A DNA stretch of 52,672 bases from Candidatus Gastranaerophilales bacterium. Lineage in GTDB: Bacteria; Cyanobacteriota; Vampirovibrionia; Gastranaerophilales; Gastranaerophilaceae. Below the pieces are notes generated by a model. The model was not told where the DNA came from, ran no database searches, and worked only from the letters and a program-made list of their open reading frames with translations. The position numbers were made by a program, and so were the translations under genes. Positions 39,656 to 48,810 of the stretch are shown here, one piece after another. The stretch lies in assembly GCA_900552525.1 (NCBI GenBank), contig UNSK01000010.1, forward strand, positions 1 through 52,672, read 5' to 3'. Numbering within the stretch: position 1 is the first letter of the stretch; every line of letters starts with the position of its first letter.

Positions 39656-40324
39656 ATGATTTACTTAGACGCCGGAACAACATACTCAAAAATAATATCA
39701 GATGAAAAGCTTTTTGAAGACGAAATATGTGAAAAAGACGGAAAGCATTATTTCATACTGCCTTCAAATATTATAAAATCCAAAAACCTTACTCCGGAAC
39801 GTTCCTGCGGACACATGGCAAACGCAAGCGAGAACGAAATTATTGCACTGGCGCAAGGAGCCAAAAAAAATCCCGAAGTAAGAGAGGCAAAAGAAGCAAC
39901 AATTCTTGATTTGGGAAGCAGAGATGCTAAGTGGATTAAATTCAGACACGGAAAATTTCACGATATGGACTGGAATACATCCTGCGCAAGCTCTACCGGC
40001 GCAACGGTTGAAATGCTCTTAAAATTCTACAGTGTTAAACCAGATGAATTAAAATTTACACCGGAAAAATTTGCAGTAACCTGCGGAATTTTCGGGATGG
40101 AAAAAATTATGGACTCAATATCCTCAGGCGCAAAACCTTCAGAAGCAATCTCAAAATTCGTACACGGTATAGGTTTTAATGCGTGGAATTTCTGCAAAAA
40201 ACCTGAAAAAATCTATTTATCCGGCGGTTTTTGCGAAAACAAATGTCTGGTTGATTCGCTGAAAAACTACTGCGAAGTGACTCCGCTCGGCAGGTTTGTC
40301 CTGTGCGAAGGTTTGATATGTTGA
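39656..40324 (+). CDS. BadF/HgdC-type ASKHA ATPase (short)
   Basis: 222 residues. ASKHA-fold ATPase like the activators of 2-hydroxyacyl-CoA dehydratases and benzoyl-CoA reductase, which use a [4Fe-4S] cluster between subunits. MIYLDAGTTYSK is phosphate loop 1, ATILDLGSRDAKWI loop 2, and IYLSGGFCEN the adenosine motif. Cys110 in NTSCASSTGATVE and Cys143 in VTCGIFGMEK match the order of cluster cysteines in HgdC. It is about 40 residues shorter than HgdC. The start at 39656 is chosen because it begins directly in the motif; an in-frame TTG at 39596 adds 20 residues. No dehydratase genes are nearby. Confidence 0.82.
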   Translation: MIYLDAGTTYSKIISDEKLFEDEICEKDGKHYFILPSNIIKSKNLTPERSCGHMANASENEIIALAQGAKKNPEVREAKEATILDLGSRDAKWIKFRHGKFHDMDWNTSCASSTGATVEMLLKFYSVKPDELKFTPEKFAVTCGIFGMEKIMDSISSGAKPSEAISKFVHGIGFNAWNFCKKPEKIYLSGGFCENKCLVDSLKNYCEVTPLGRFVLCEGLIC

Positions 40325-40343
40325 TAATCCATAAGATTTACGC

Positions 40344-40349
40344 TATACT
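40344..40349 (+). promoter_or_regulatory. -10 box, leaderless geometry (GH57 gene)
   Basis: TATACT ends 8 bases before the ATG at 40358. There is no ribosome binding site. A 3-codon frame (ATG at 40354) overlaps and is not used as the start. Confidence 0.5.
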
Positions 40350-40357
40350 CTAGATGT

Positions 40358-42604
40358 ATGAATAAGCGTGTGAAGAAACTCTCTCTTGCCATATACTGGC
40401 ATATGCATCAACCGGTTTACGAACTCGAAGGCACGTATCTGATGCCGTGGGTCAGACTTCATGCAGTAAAAGATTATCTCGATATGGTTTTAATTCTGGA
40501 AAAGTTTCCAAAATTAAAACTTAATTTTAATATTGTTCCCGCACTTCTGGACGCTATTCTGGATTATACAGAAAACGGATACCACGATATTCATTCCGAA
40601 CTCACCGTTTCTGATACAGAAAATTTAACAGACGAAGAAAAAGCGTTTATATTAAATAATTTTTTCAGTTCAAAATACGAAACAATGATTTACAGAAGCG
40701 AGAATTACAAAGAACTGTATCAAAAACGTTTTGCAAAAGATGTTGCTGCAATAGAAGATTTTTCTGCACAGGAATTTTCTGATTTAATGGCGCTTTTCAA
40801 CCTTGTATGGATTGACCCTGTTCATTTTGAAAGATATCCAAGACTTCAAGAGCTATGGGAAAAACAAAATGGATATACACAGCAGGACAGAGTTGAAATT
40901 ATTGATATACAGAAACAAATTATACGAGAAATTATACCAGCGTATAAAAAGTATATTCAGACAGGAAGAATTGAACTCACTACAAGCCCTTATTACCACT
41001 CAATCCTGCCGATTTTGATAGATGTAAAAAGTTCAACAAAAAATGTTATTACAATAGAAGGACTTCCTCAGTCATTAGGAATGCTTGATGATGCAAAATA
41101 TCAGATAAAAAGCGGACTGGACAGAATTGAAGAAGTTTTTGGAGTGCGGCCGAAAGGTATGTGGCCGCCTGAACTGTGTCTGGGGCCTAAAACTCTTAAC
41201 CTGCTTGCAAAAGAAGGTATTGAATGGACTATTTCGGACGAAGGAGTCCTTGCTAACTCAATAAACTTTGATTTTATCAGAGATTTTAAAGGAAATTTAA
41301 ACGACCCGTACCACCTTTTAAAGGTTTACAGCTACGAAACAAAAGAAAAAGAAATTGATATCATTTTCCGCGACAGATCTATTCCTAATCTTATAAACTT
41401 TGAGTATGCAGGAATAAATTCTCAAATGGCTGCCGGTGATTTGTATGAAAAAATCAAAATGATACAAAACAAACTTCTTGTTTCGCCTGACGAAACACAC
41501 CTGCTTACAATAGCGTCTGACTGCGAAAACTGCTGGGAAAATTACCAGAATGACGGAAGAGATTTTCTTGAAAATATTTATTCAATGATTGAAAACGATG
41601 AAACGCTTGAAACTGTTCTTATAAGCGATTATATTAGAGAAGACAAGCATAAAAAAAGCTTAAAGAAAATTTTTTCAGGTTCCTGGATAGACAAAACTTT
41701 CCAGTTCTGGATTGGAGAGCCGGAGAAAAATAAAGCTTGGGCTTATTTGAAAAAGACAAAGGATGATTTCGATAACTATGTTAAAGAAAACAGCTCCAAT
41801 CCTAATATTAATAAGGCAAAACGCGAATTACTTATTGCAGAAGGCAGTGACTGGTTCTGGTGGTACGGAGAACCAAATAACTCAGGTCAGGACTTTGTTT
41901 TTGACTACATGTTCAGAGAACGTTTAAAAAATGTGTACATTATATTAGGCATTAATTATCCCGAATATCTGGATAAAACCCTGATAACTACTATAGAAGT
42001 ACCTTTCAGACATCCTAAAAGAAATATTACTCCGAGGATGGATGGTTTAAACAGAAGTTCTGATGACTGGTATAATTCAGGTTCGCTCAGCATGCTTGAC
42101 GGGCCGGTGTTTAGAGAAAATAAGAATGTTGATAAGATTAATTTCGGCTGTGACAAAGACAATATTTATTTCAGACTGCATGTAAATAAGGGGTCGGGCG
42201 AAATAAGTTTTGTTGACAGGATTAATCAGTTTTATATTTACACAAGAAATGCTTCAAGGGTTGGCGACAGAGCATATATAAGGCTTATCAGCAAAACAGA
42301 CAATCCTTATCCGATTTTGCTGGAGAAGTTTGAACACGAACTTGCGCTTACGCTTGTGAAAGATACTTTGTATCCTCCAAGATTAACTGCGGTTCTGCAT
42401 CCAAATATGTGGACTCTTGATAATCCTGAAGGAATAACAATTGTTTACGAAGATGTTATTGATGTTTGTATTCCTTTTGATAAATTGGGAATTGAACCGG
42501 GTGAAACTGTTGAATTTTTTATGGCAAATACTGATTCCGGAGTAAAGAATACTTATATTCCGCAGGAAATTCTGCTATCCATGACAAGAGTGCTACGCAC
42601 GTAG
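40358..42604 (+). CDS. Glycoside hydrolase family 57 (alpha-glucan hydrolase or transferase)
   Basis: 748 residues. GH57 enzymes cleave or rearrange alpha-glucans with a retaining mechanism in a (beta/alpha)7 barrel. Motif 1 is IYWHMHQPVY (about 12-21). The nucleophile Glu is in GMWPPELCL (about 271) and the acid/base Asp in ASDCENCWEN (about 387). FWWYGEP occurs about 505. The C-terminal 200 residues look like a beta-sandwich accessory domain (DNIYFRLHVNKGSGE). No signal peptide is present, so a cytosolic glycogen or maltodextrin role is likely. Transcription probably starts at or next to the ATG. Confidence 0.92.
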   Translation: MNKRVKKLSLAIYWHMHQPVYELEGTYLMPWVRLHAVKDYLDMVLILEKFPKLKLNFNIVPALLDAILDYTENGYHDIHSELTVSDTENLTDEEKAFILNNFFSSKYETMIYRSENYKELYQKRFAKDVAAIEDFSAQEFSDLMALFNLVWIDPVHFERYPRLQELWEKQNGYTQQDRVEIIDIQKQIIREIIPAYKKYIQTGRIELTTSPYYHSILPILIDVKSSTKNVITIEGLPQSLGMLDDAKYQIKSGLDRIEEVFGVRPKGMWPPELCLGPKTLNLLAKEGIEWTISDEGVLANSINFDFIRDFKGNLNDPYHLLKVYSYETKEKEIDIIFRDRSIPNLINFEYAGINSQMAAGDLYEKIKMIQNKLLVSPDETHLLTIASDCENCWENYQNDGRDFLENIYSMIENDETLETVLISDYIREDKHKKSLKKIFSGSWIDKTFQFWIGEPEKNKAWAYLKKTKDDFDNYVKENSSNPNINKAKRELLIAEGSDWFWWYGEPNNSGQDFVFDYMFRERLKNVYIILGINYPEYLDKTLITTIEVPFRHPKRNITPRMDGLNRSSDDWYNSGSLSMLDGPVFRENKNVDKINFGCDKDNIYFRLHVNKGSGEISFVDRINQFYIYTRNASRVGDRAYIRLISKTDNPYPILLEKFEHELALTLVKDTLYPPRLTAVLHPNMWTLDNPEGITIVYEDVIDVCIPFDKLGIEPGETVEFFMANTDSGVKNTYIPQEILLSMTRVLRT

Positions 42605-42802
42605 ATAAATGGACGGATGGCAATCGTCAAAATTACAAATCAATATTTAACCTCCAAGCCATCCTAAATAGTAAAACTACCCGTTTAACGTATTTTAAGG
42701 AGCTACGCACGGGGGTAAATGAAAGACCAACTGTCAGGCGACAAATGTGTTCTGTCAAATGTATGTTAATTTTCCAAATCGCCTTCAGTCGCATAAATTT
42801 AT

Positions 42803-42866
42803 GCCAAACTATAAAATAAAAGAACGCCAAACTATAAAATAAAACATTGCCAAACTATAAAATAAA
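42803..42866 (+). repeat. Three 18-base direct repeats, exact 23-base period
   Basis: GCCAAACTATAAAATAAA occurs without change at 42803-42820, 42826-42843 and 42849-42866, separated by 5-base spacers (AGAAC, ACATT). The last copy ends directly before the extended -10 of the next gene, the place expected for regulator-binding sites. Confidence 0.9.
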
Positions 42867-42875
42867 TGTTATAAT
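42867..42875 (+). promoter_or_regulatory. Extended -10 promoter, leaderless geometry (DUF4143 ATPase gene)
   Basis: TG-T-TATAAT ends 6 bases before the ATG at 42882 with no ribosome binding site. It abuts the third 18-base repeat. Confidence 0.65.
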
Positions 42876-42881
42876 TAAAAC

Positions 42882-44156
42882 ATGAAAAAATACAGAGCAA
42901 GAATTTCAGACAAAATTTTATCTAAAAAATTATCAAGCAAAGGGGCTGTATTAATAGAAGGAGCAAAGTGGTGCGGAAAAACTACTACTGCATCGCAAGT
43001 CGCGAAAAGTATTTTAAAAATGCAGGATCCTGCAGAAAGAGAACAGAATATAAGAATGTCTGAAATTAATCCATCAAGACTGCTTGCAGGTAAAACCCCG
43101 CGCCTCATTGACGAATGGCAGCTTGCTCCAAAATTATGGGATGCAATAAGGTATGAAGTTGACGAACGCGACGAGTTTAATCAATTTATACTGACAGGTT
43201 CAGCAGTTCCTGCCGACTTTTCAGAAATTTCCCATACCGGCACCGGAAGAATATCCAGAATGTTAATGCGTCCGATGTCACTTTATGAATCAGGGGACAG
43301 TTCGGGTAGTATTTCTTTAGAAAAACTTTTCAAAGGCAGTGCAGAAATTGATTGTGAAAATAATCTTGATATAGAACAAATTGCTTATCTAATTTGCAGA
43401 GGCGGATGGCCTAAATCTATAGGACAAAAAAGGGAAATAGCATTGCAGCAGGCAATTGATTATTACGATTCTGTTATTAATAATGACATATCGCGCGTAG
43501 ATAATGTTAAAAGAAATCCTGAAAAAACCAAAAGGTTATTGCGCTCATATGCTCGTTCAATCGGCACTCAAAGTAAAATTTCTTCTCTTTCACAAGACGT
43601 TAATCCTTCCGGTGACAGTGAAATAGCATCAAATCCTACGATAATGGATTATATAGAAGCATTAAAGAAAATTTTTGTATTGGAAGATTCAAGAGCGTGG
43701 AATCCGAACTTACGTTCAAAAACAGCAATCAGGACTTCTGATACAAGATATTTTACCGACCCGTCTATCGCAGCAGCAGCAATGGAATTAGGGCCGGATG
43801 ATTTGATTAATGATTTAAACACAATGGGATTTTTCTTTGAAAATTTATGTATCAGAGATTTAAGAATATATGCAGACGCATTAGACGGCACTGTATATCA
43901 TTACCGTGACAAAAACGGACTTGAATGCGATGCTGTGATACATTTAAGAGGAGGAGCTTACGGACTGGCAGAAATAAAACTTGGCGGAGAAAAGCTCATT
44001 CAAGAAGGTATTGCAACTCTTAATAAATTAGAATCAAATATAGATATATCAAACATGAAAGCTCCTGCTTTTAAAATGGTACTCACAGGAGTTGGAAAAT
44101 ATGCTTACAATCAAGATGGCGTTTTTATTATTCCTATTGGATGTTTGGGAGTGTAA
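42882..44156 (+). CDS. AAA ATPase with DUF4143 C-terminal domain
   Basis: 424 residues. N-terminal AAA_14-type ATPase: Walker A is LIEGAKWCGKTT (about 24-35), followed by RLIDEWQLAPKLWDAIRYEV with the Walker-B-like acidic pair and FILTGSAVP (sensor). The C-terminal DUF4143 part has YHYRDKNGLECDAVI then YGLAEIKLGG, an ED...ExK arrangement like PD-(D/E)xK nucleases. Such proteins are common, often multi-copy and exchanged between gut bacteria; their job is unclear. Three direct repeats and a leaderless-type promoter lie directly upstream. It stands alone between the GH57 and glycosyltransferase genes. Confidence 0.92.
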   Translation: MKKYRARISDKILSKKLSSKGAVLIEGAKWCGKTTTASQVAKSILKMQDPAEREQNIRMSEINPSRLLAGKTPRLIDEWQLAPKLWDAIRYEVDERDEFNQFILTGSAVPADFSEISHTGTGRISRMLMRPMSLYESGDSSGSISLEKLFKGSAEIDCENNLDIEQIAYLICRGGWPKSIGQKREIALQQAIDYYDSVINNDISRVDNVKRNPEKTKRLLRSYARSIGTQSKISSLSQDVNPSGDSEIASNPTIMDYIEALKKIFVLEDSRAWNPNLRSKTAIRTSDTRYFTDPSIAAAAMELGPDDLINDLNTMGFFFENLCIRDLRIYADALDGTVYHYRDKNGLECDAVIHLRGGAYGLAEIKLGGEKLIQEGIATLNKLESNIDISNMKAPAFKMVLTGVGKYAYNQDGVFIIPIGCLGV

Positions 44157-44211
44157 AAGTTGATTTATTTGGTTTAATATGTATTATTGTAATAGATAGC
44201 GGGGGTTTATT

Positions 44212-46176
44212 GTGATAAATGTTTGTCTGGCTTGTGATGATAATTATGCAAAATATGCAGGTGTTGTAATTGCATCTATACTGGACAGTGCTAATCTTGA
44301 TGATTCTCTGTGTTTTTATATACTTGACGGAGGAATCAAATCAAAAAATAAAGATAAAATCCTTGCTTTAAAAGATATAAAGGATTGTGAAATTAAGTTT
44401 GTTCCTATTGATAACAGCCTTTTTACAGATTATATGGATGTGAGAACACATGAGTATATTTCAATCCCAACATTTTACAGACTCAAGCTTCCGACTTTGC
44501 TTCCGAATGTTAAACGAGTAATTTATTTTGACTGTGACTTTGTTGTAACAAGCAGTCTTGCAAAGCTATTCAACGTTAACATGGGTGATTACCCGATTGC
44601 AGGCGTCAAAGATATTAGCAAAAAACTTACTAAAATTAATCCGAATTATGTTAATGCCGGCATGCTGGTTATGGATATTGAAAATCTTAGAAAAATTAAC
44701 GCGGAAAAAATCCTGCTTGATTGGACAAAAGAACATTTTGACACAATCAAACTCGGCGATCAGGAGATTATAAACGAAGCGCTCAAAGGTAAAATAATGC
44801 TTGTTGAAGATGAATGGAATGTTCAATCCAGCAACTTTACAAACCGCTCAAGCTATACCAGAACTCCAAAAGCTATCCATTTTGTAGCAAAGAAAAAACC
44901 ATGGCATTATGCATCTTTTAGCGTTCACAGACCGCTCTATTTCAAGTATTTGCAGCTAACTCCGTGGAAATTAAGCGAAAAAGATTTAAAACACTGGACA
45001 CACGATAACCAGATTGCATCGCTGATTGAGTATGTAAAATACAGACCTTTATTCTTATTCAGGCCGAGATTTTACGAAGCTTTATTTGAAACCTATATTA
45101 AGCCTTGTTTTGAATACAAAAAGCCTGTAATAAAATCCAAAACCTTTATTGTCTGGGAACCGTGTTCAAAAAGCCATTCAGAAGTTGTTCCGGGTTATGT
45201 CAAATATCTGCTTGATTTGGGTTATCACGTTTCTGTTATAGTTAACCCGCAGCACTACAAAAGCGGTTTGTTTTCAAGGTTTGAAGATAAAAACCTTACT
45301 TTAAACAAAATGTCACGCAAAGAGGTAAAAGAATTTTTCCGGAAAAATAATCTGAAAGATGTTTCCGGTGTTCTTGTCACCACATCCGGAAAACTATGTG
45401 ACAGTATTCATTATGAACAATGCTATGAGAGTTTTAATCCTGAGGCTGACAAGTCAAAACTGTTTTTTGTAGAACATGAAGTTAAACACTCTGTTGATGC
45501 CGGAACCTGGAGAAAAGATATCATTACATTGAGAAAACTTAATTATAAGGAAGCAGACTCTGTTGTCGTTAATCCGCACTATTTCGGAGAAGTAAAACTA
45601 ACGCCTAAAAACAGTGATATAGTTAACTTTGTCACAGTTGGCGCAATTCAGGGCAAGAAGAAAAACAACGACCTTATTATAAATTCTGTAAAAGAATTAC
45701 ACGAAAAGGGCATTCGTAATTTCAAAATCACTGTAATAGGTAAAGGACATTTGAAAAAACTTCCAAAAGAATTACAGCAGTATTTTGATATCAAAGGCCG
45801 GCTTCCGTTCGACAAAATGTACGACGAGATAGAAAAAGCCGATTTTCTTATAACATCTTATGACGAGACCAAACCCGGACATATCAGGTACAACACAACC
45901 GGAACAAGCGGAAACTTCCAGCTTGTATACGGATTTGCAAAACCTTGTATTATTATTGAAAGTTTCGGGCCGATTAACGGGTTTGATAGTTCAAATTCTA
46001 TTTTGTACAAAACAGACAGTGAATTTGCAAATGCTCTTCAAAAAGGAATTGAGATGAGTTCTGAAAAATATTCCGAACTGCAAAAGAATTTAAAAGCTTA
46101 TGCTGATAAACTTTATGAAAATTCTAAAGAAAATTTACGTAAACTTATAACCACGAAGGGCGGAATAAATGAATAA
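44212..46176 (+). CDS. Bifunctional glycosyltransferase, GT8 fused to GT-B (GT4-like)
   Basis: 654 residues. Residues 1-290: GT8 transferase with VCLACDDNYAKYAGVVIASI, the DxD metal motif in YFDCDFVV (about 104-111), YVNAGMLVMDIENLR and HFVAKKKPWH. Residues about 305-654: a GT-B domain (FIVWEPCSKSHSEVVPGYVK, TVGAIQGKKKNNDLI, FDIKGRLPFDKMYDEIEKAD, GTSGNFQLVYGFAKPCIII). Fusion suggests two successive sugar additions. The start is GTG at 44212 with GGGGG upstream. The 3' end overlaps the next gene by 8 bases. Sugars are unknown. Confidence 0.88.
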   Translation: MINVCLACDDNYAKYAGVVIASILDSANLDDSLCFYILDGGIKSKNKDKILALKDIKDCEIKFVPIDNSLFTDYMDVRTHEYISIPTFYRLKLPTLLPNVKRVIYFDCDFVVTSSLAKLFNVNMGDYPIAGVKDISKKLTKINPNYVNAGMLVMDIENLRKINAEKILLDWTKEHFDTIKLGDQEIINEALKGKIMLVEDEWNVQSSNFTNRSSYTRTPKAIHFVAKKKPWHYASFSVHRPLYFKYLQLTPWKLSEKDLKHWTHDNQIASLIEYVKYRPLFLFRPRFYEALFETYIKPCFEYKKPVIKSKTFIVWEPCSKSHSEVVPGYVKYLLDLGYHVSVIVNPQHYKSGLFSRFEDKNLTLNKMSRKEVKEFFRKNNLKDVSGVLVTTSGKLCDSIHYEQCYESFNPEADKSKLFFVEHEVKHSVDAGTWRKDIITLRKLNYKEADSVVVNPHYFGEVKLTPKNSDIVNFVTVGAIQGKKKNNDLIINSVKELHEKGIRNFKITVIGKGHLKKLPKELQQYFDIKGRLPFDKMYDEIEKADFLITSYDETKPGHIRYNTTGTSGNFQLVYGFAKPCIIIESFGPINGFDSSNSILYKTDSEFANALQKGIEMSSEKYSELQKNLKAYADKLYENSKENLRKLITTKGGINE

Positions 46177-47062
46177 AATACCTGTTGTATTTACTTTTGA
46201 TAAAAGAATAATTTTAGGTGCAGCAGTTACCATAAAAAGTCTTATTGACACAGCAAAGCCTGAAACTGAATACGATATTTATGTTTATCATCCTGATATT
46301 GATGATAAAACTGCGCAGGAATTTGCCAAAATGTGCGAAGATACTAAACATTCAATAACTTTTGAATACATTTCGACAGAACGCTTTAAAGGCGCACCGA
46401 TTAACAAGGGCGGAAGCTGGACAGAAATTGTATATTACAGGCTTCTTATACCGGAACTTCTGCCTCAGTATGATAAAGTAATCTATGCTGACACTGACGT
46501 TCTATTCAAAGGCGACCTGACAGAAGCTTATAATATTGATTTGAAAGATTACGAATGCGCAGCAGTGGCTATGGAGCCGAATAACGAAAATATGCTCTGT
46601 CACAAGTATTTTCCGGAAAATAAAAATGAATTGACTTATATTTCAAGTTTTATTATTTTTAATTCAAAGAAAATGCGCGAGGAAAATTTCGTATCACGCG
46701 TATTTGATATTATAAAAACCTTTAACACAAGATTGAAGTTCTTTGATTTGGATACTCTAAATCTTGCCTGTGATAAGATTTACAGCCTTCCTTACCGCTA
46801 CGGAGTATTCCAGAGCCTGTATTATACTGATGACTGGTCTACGTCTGAAGAGTATAAATTCTTAAAAAATGTTTATTCAGATGATACTTTAAAACATGAG
46901 GTTAAAAACGTAATAATGCTGCATTATGCAGGAAATCCGGGTAAACCATGGAGAAGAAAGTATATTCCGGAGGATTATAAGGCATTCATTGAAAGAATTC
47001 CGAAAACTCTCAAAAAATATACGTTTAGAGATTTGAGAAAAAGATTATTCAGCAAAGTATGA
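46169..47062 (+). CDS. GT8-family glycosyltransferase
   Basis: 297 residues. GT8 transferases use UDP-glucose, UDP-galactose or similar donors with retention. PVVFTFDKRIILGAAVTIKS opens the donor domain, VIYADTDVLFKGDL is the DxD motif (about 106-119), SFIIFNSKKMREENF the substrate strand, and VIMLHYAGNPGKPW the C-terminal metal-binding His region. It overlaps the preceding gene by 8 bases and the next by 4 (ATGA), so the three form a translationally coupled operon. AAGGGCGG lies just before the ATG. Confidence 0.92.
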   Translation: MNKIPVVFTFDKRIILGAAVTIKSLIDTAKPETEYDIYVYHPDIDDKTAQEFAKMCEDTKHSITFEYISTERFKGAPINKGGSWTEIVYYRLLIPELLPQYDKVIYADTDVLFKGDLTEAYNIDLKDYECAAVAMEPNNENMLCHKYFPENKNELTYISSFIIFNSKKMREENFVSRVFDIIKTFNTRLKFFDLDTLNLACDKIYSLPYRYGVFQSLYYTDDWSTSEEYKFLKNVYSDDTLKHEVKNVIMLHYAGNPGKPWRRKYIPEDYKAFIERIPKTLKKYTFRDLRKRLFSKV

Positions 47063-47904
47063 ACAAATTAAAAAACAGCATTTTTAAAATATTAATTGAA
47101 CTTTTTATCTTTGATAAAGTCAAGCGCTCAAAAATCAAAGCACGCTGGGCTAAACGGTATTTTGAAAAATATATTGAGGTTCAGGCAGAGGGACAATTGC
47201 CTGCAGATGAAAGTCATTTACCCATTTGGCAGTACTGGCATCAGGGTAAAGAAAACGCGCCTGAATTAATTCAAAGATGCTTTGAAAGTGTTCAAAAATA
47301 TGAGGGCGATAGAAAAATCAATATTCTTTCTTTTGACACAATCAAAGATTATGTAGAACTCCCTCAGAGATACTATGACCTTGTAAGCTCCGGCAAAATG
47401 CCTGTTGCACTGTTTAGTGATATCTTGAGGATGTATCTTCTCACTCAATACGGCGGCGTTTGGATAGATTCAACTATTCTTTTAACAGATAAAATACCGC
47501 AGGAAATTATCGACTCGAGTTTTTGCGTGGTCAGAAAAGACCCTGAAAAAGACAATCAGGAAAACAAAATGTCCTGTTATTTTATCCGTGCAGATAAGAA
47601 CAGCCCTAATTTAAACGCTATAAAAAGGACATTAGAAAATTACTGGGCCGAAAACGATTTCATGATTAATTATTTTATGTTTGAACATATTTCAACAATG
47701 CTTTCTGACAAAACTCCTGAACTTAAAGCAGAATGGGATAAAATGCCTTATCTTGACGGAGAAATTTGCGGAAAACTTCAAACGATTATGGATAAAAATT
47801 TTAGTCAGGAAGAGTTTAATGAATTAAAATCAAAAACTTTCATGCATAAACTTACGTACAAAAAACAGCCGTCTAAAGAGTTTTTAGATAATATGTCAGT
47901 ATGA
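47059..47904 (+). CDS. GT32-like / capsular polysaccharide synthesis glycosyltransferase
   Basis: 281 residues. Characteristic segments are LPIWQYWHQGKENAPELIQR (about 54-73) and ALFSDILRMYLLTQYGGVWI followed by DSTILL (about 116-141), where the acidic D-x-x-R and DS pair replace DxD. This is the pattern of GT32 and the Caps_synth group. The N-terminal basic region (KVKRSKIKARWAKRYFEKY) may contact membrane. Last gene of the GT8/GT8/GT32 operon. It overlaps the convergent RgpF-like gene by 9 bases. Confidence 0.88.
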   Translation: MNKLKNSIFKILIELFIFDKVKRSKIKARWAKRYFEKYIEVQAEGQLPADESHLPIWQYWHQGKENAPELIQRCFESVQKYEGDRKINILSFDTIKDYVELPQRYYDLVSSGKMPVALFSDILRMYLLTQYGGVWIDSTILLTDKIPQEIIDSSFCVVRKDPEKDNQENKMSCYFIRADKNSPNLNAIKRTLENYWAENDFMINYFMFEHISTMLSDKTPELKAEWDKMPYLDGEICGKLQTIMDKNFSQEEFNELKSKTFMHKLTYKKQPSKEFLDNMSV

Positions 47905-48807
47905 ATACCAATTACCTAAAAAACAAATCAGGCGTTCTTTCCTTCGTCTTCTGTAAATAAACCGTCTGTAAGTTTTGAAACCGTATTTTATATGTTCCAT
48001 AAGAGTAATATATCTTGCATTTTTCTTAACATCATTTCGTATAAGATTGTAATCGTATTTTGTATATCTTTTTATTAAATACTTTGTCAAAATAGGATAA
48101 AAAACTTCTGCATTTCTGTATAATGTTATCTCTCTTTTTAGAAATGGAGATTTATCATGCCGTATTAAATTTATGTATGCAGCGGTATGCGCTGATGGAA
48201 CTTTTTTACTGAGTTCGCAGTAAGAATCACACTTAAATCCGTTTTCTTCAAGCAGATGAGTCATACCCATTTCGTATTTTATAACTATTTCTTCTTTTGT
48301 ATTTTCTTTTTTGACAGAAGTAATAAAATTATTAAAAATATCTGAATTAAAAACAGCAGGTTTAAAGACTATAAAATATGACTGTATATGATTAAATCTA
48401 CAATAAATATCTTCATCCTCTTTTTTTATTCCCGAGTCAGAAGAAGTAGCACCCCAAAAATCAATAGTCTTTTGTGACATAACAGAAAACATTTCCTTGA
48501 ATGGAAACAAAGGTGCATAACAGCTGTCATTTGCTAAAATTAACTCTTCGCAGGCGGTAAGCAGATTATTTTCTTTTGCATACAAAAATCCCCTCTTGTA
48601 TGAGCCAAAATCATATTCACCGTGTCTGCCAATAATCGATTGTTCAACAATACCCTCTATCTTTTTTAATTCTTCCGGCAGCACATCTGAATCAGAAACA
48701 AAAATTATTTTTTCTGCACACTTTTTCAATTCTGACAAATAATATACAACATAATTCTGTATTAAATTATTTTTATCATAATGGGCAAATACTGCTGTTC
48801 TTTTCAT
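47896..48807 (-). CDS. RgpF-like rhamnan/polysaccharide synthesis protein
   Basis: 303 residues. Resembles RgpF and related glycosyltransferases that extend rhamnan-type surface glycans: TAVFAHYDKNNLIQNYVVYY at the start, IIFVSDSDVL, HGEYDFGSYKRGFLYA (about 82-97) and LILANDSCYAPLFPF. The C-terminal 50 residues are strongly basic (FIYRRRRKERL), likely for membrane contact. AAGGAA lies 8 bases before the ATG. It is 3 bases downstream of the GT2 gene and forms an operon with GT2 and GT17. Confidence 0.88.
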   Translation of the reverse strand: MKRTAVFAHYDKNNLIQNYVVYYLSELKKCAEKIIFVSDSDVLPEELKKIEGIVEQSIIGRHGEYDFGSYKRGFLYAKENNLLTACEELILANDSCYAPLFPFKEMFSVMSQKTIDFWGATSSDSGIKKEDEDIYCRFNHIQSYFIVFKPAVFNSDIFNNFITSVKKENTKEEIVIKYEMGMTHLLEENGFKCDSYCELSKKVPSAHTAAYINLIRHDKSPFLKREITLYRNAEVFYPILTKYLIKRYTKYDYNLIRNDVKKNARYITLMEHIKYGFKTYRRFIYRRRRKERLICFLGNWYSY

Positions 48808-48810
48808 ACA

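Larger units (their letters stand above)
42605..42881 (+). other. 277-base non-coding stretch with repeats
   Basis: No gene is seen. It contains a second copy of GCTACGCACG (42702-42711), the first being at the very end of the GH57 gene (42592-42601). It also has an inverted repeat GGATGGC/GCCATCC (42615-42621 and 42658-42664, 36-base loop) and the three direct repeats listed separately. No transposase or integrase remnant was found. Confidence 0.5.

Noticed and set aside
42592..42711. Insertion-sequence or integrated-element remnant based on the repeated GCTACGCACG
   Set aside because: Only a 10-base match in two copies; no transposase, terminal inverted repeats or target-site duplication.
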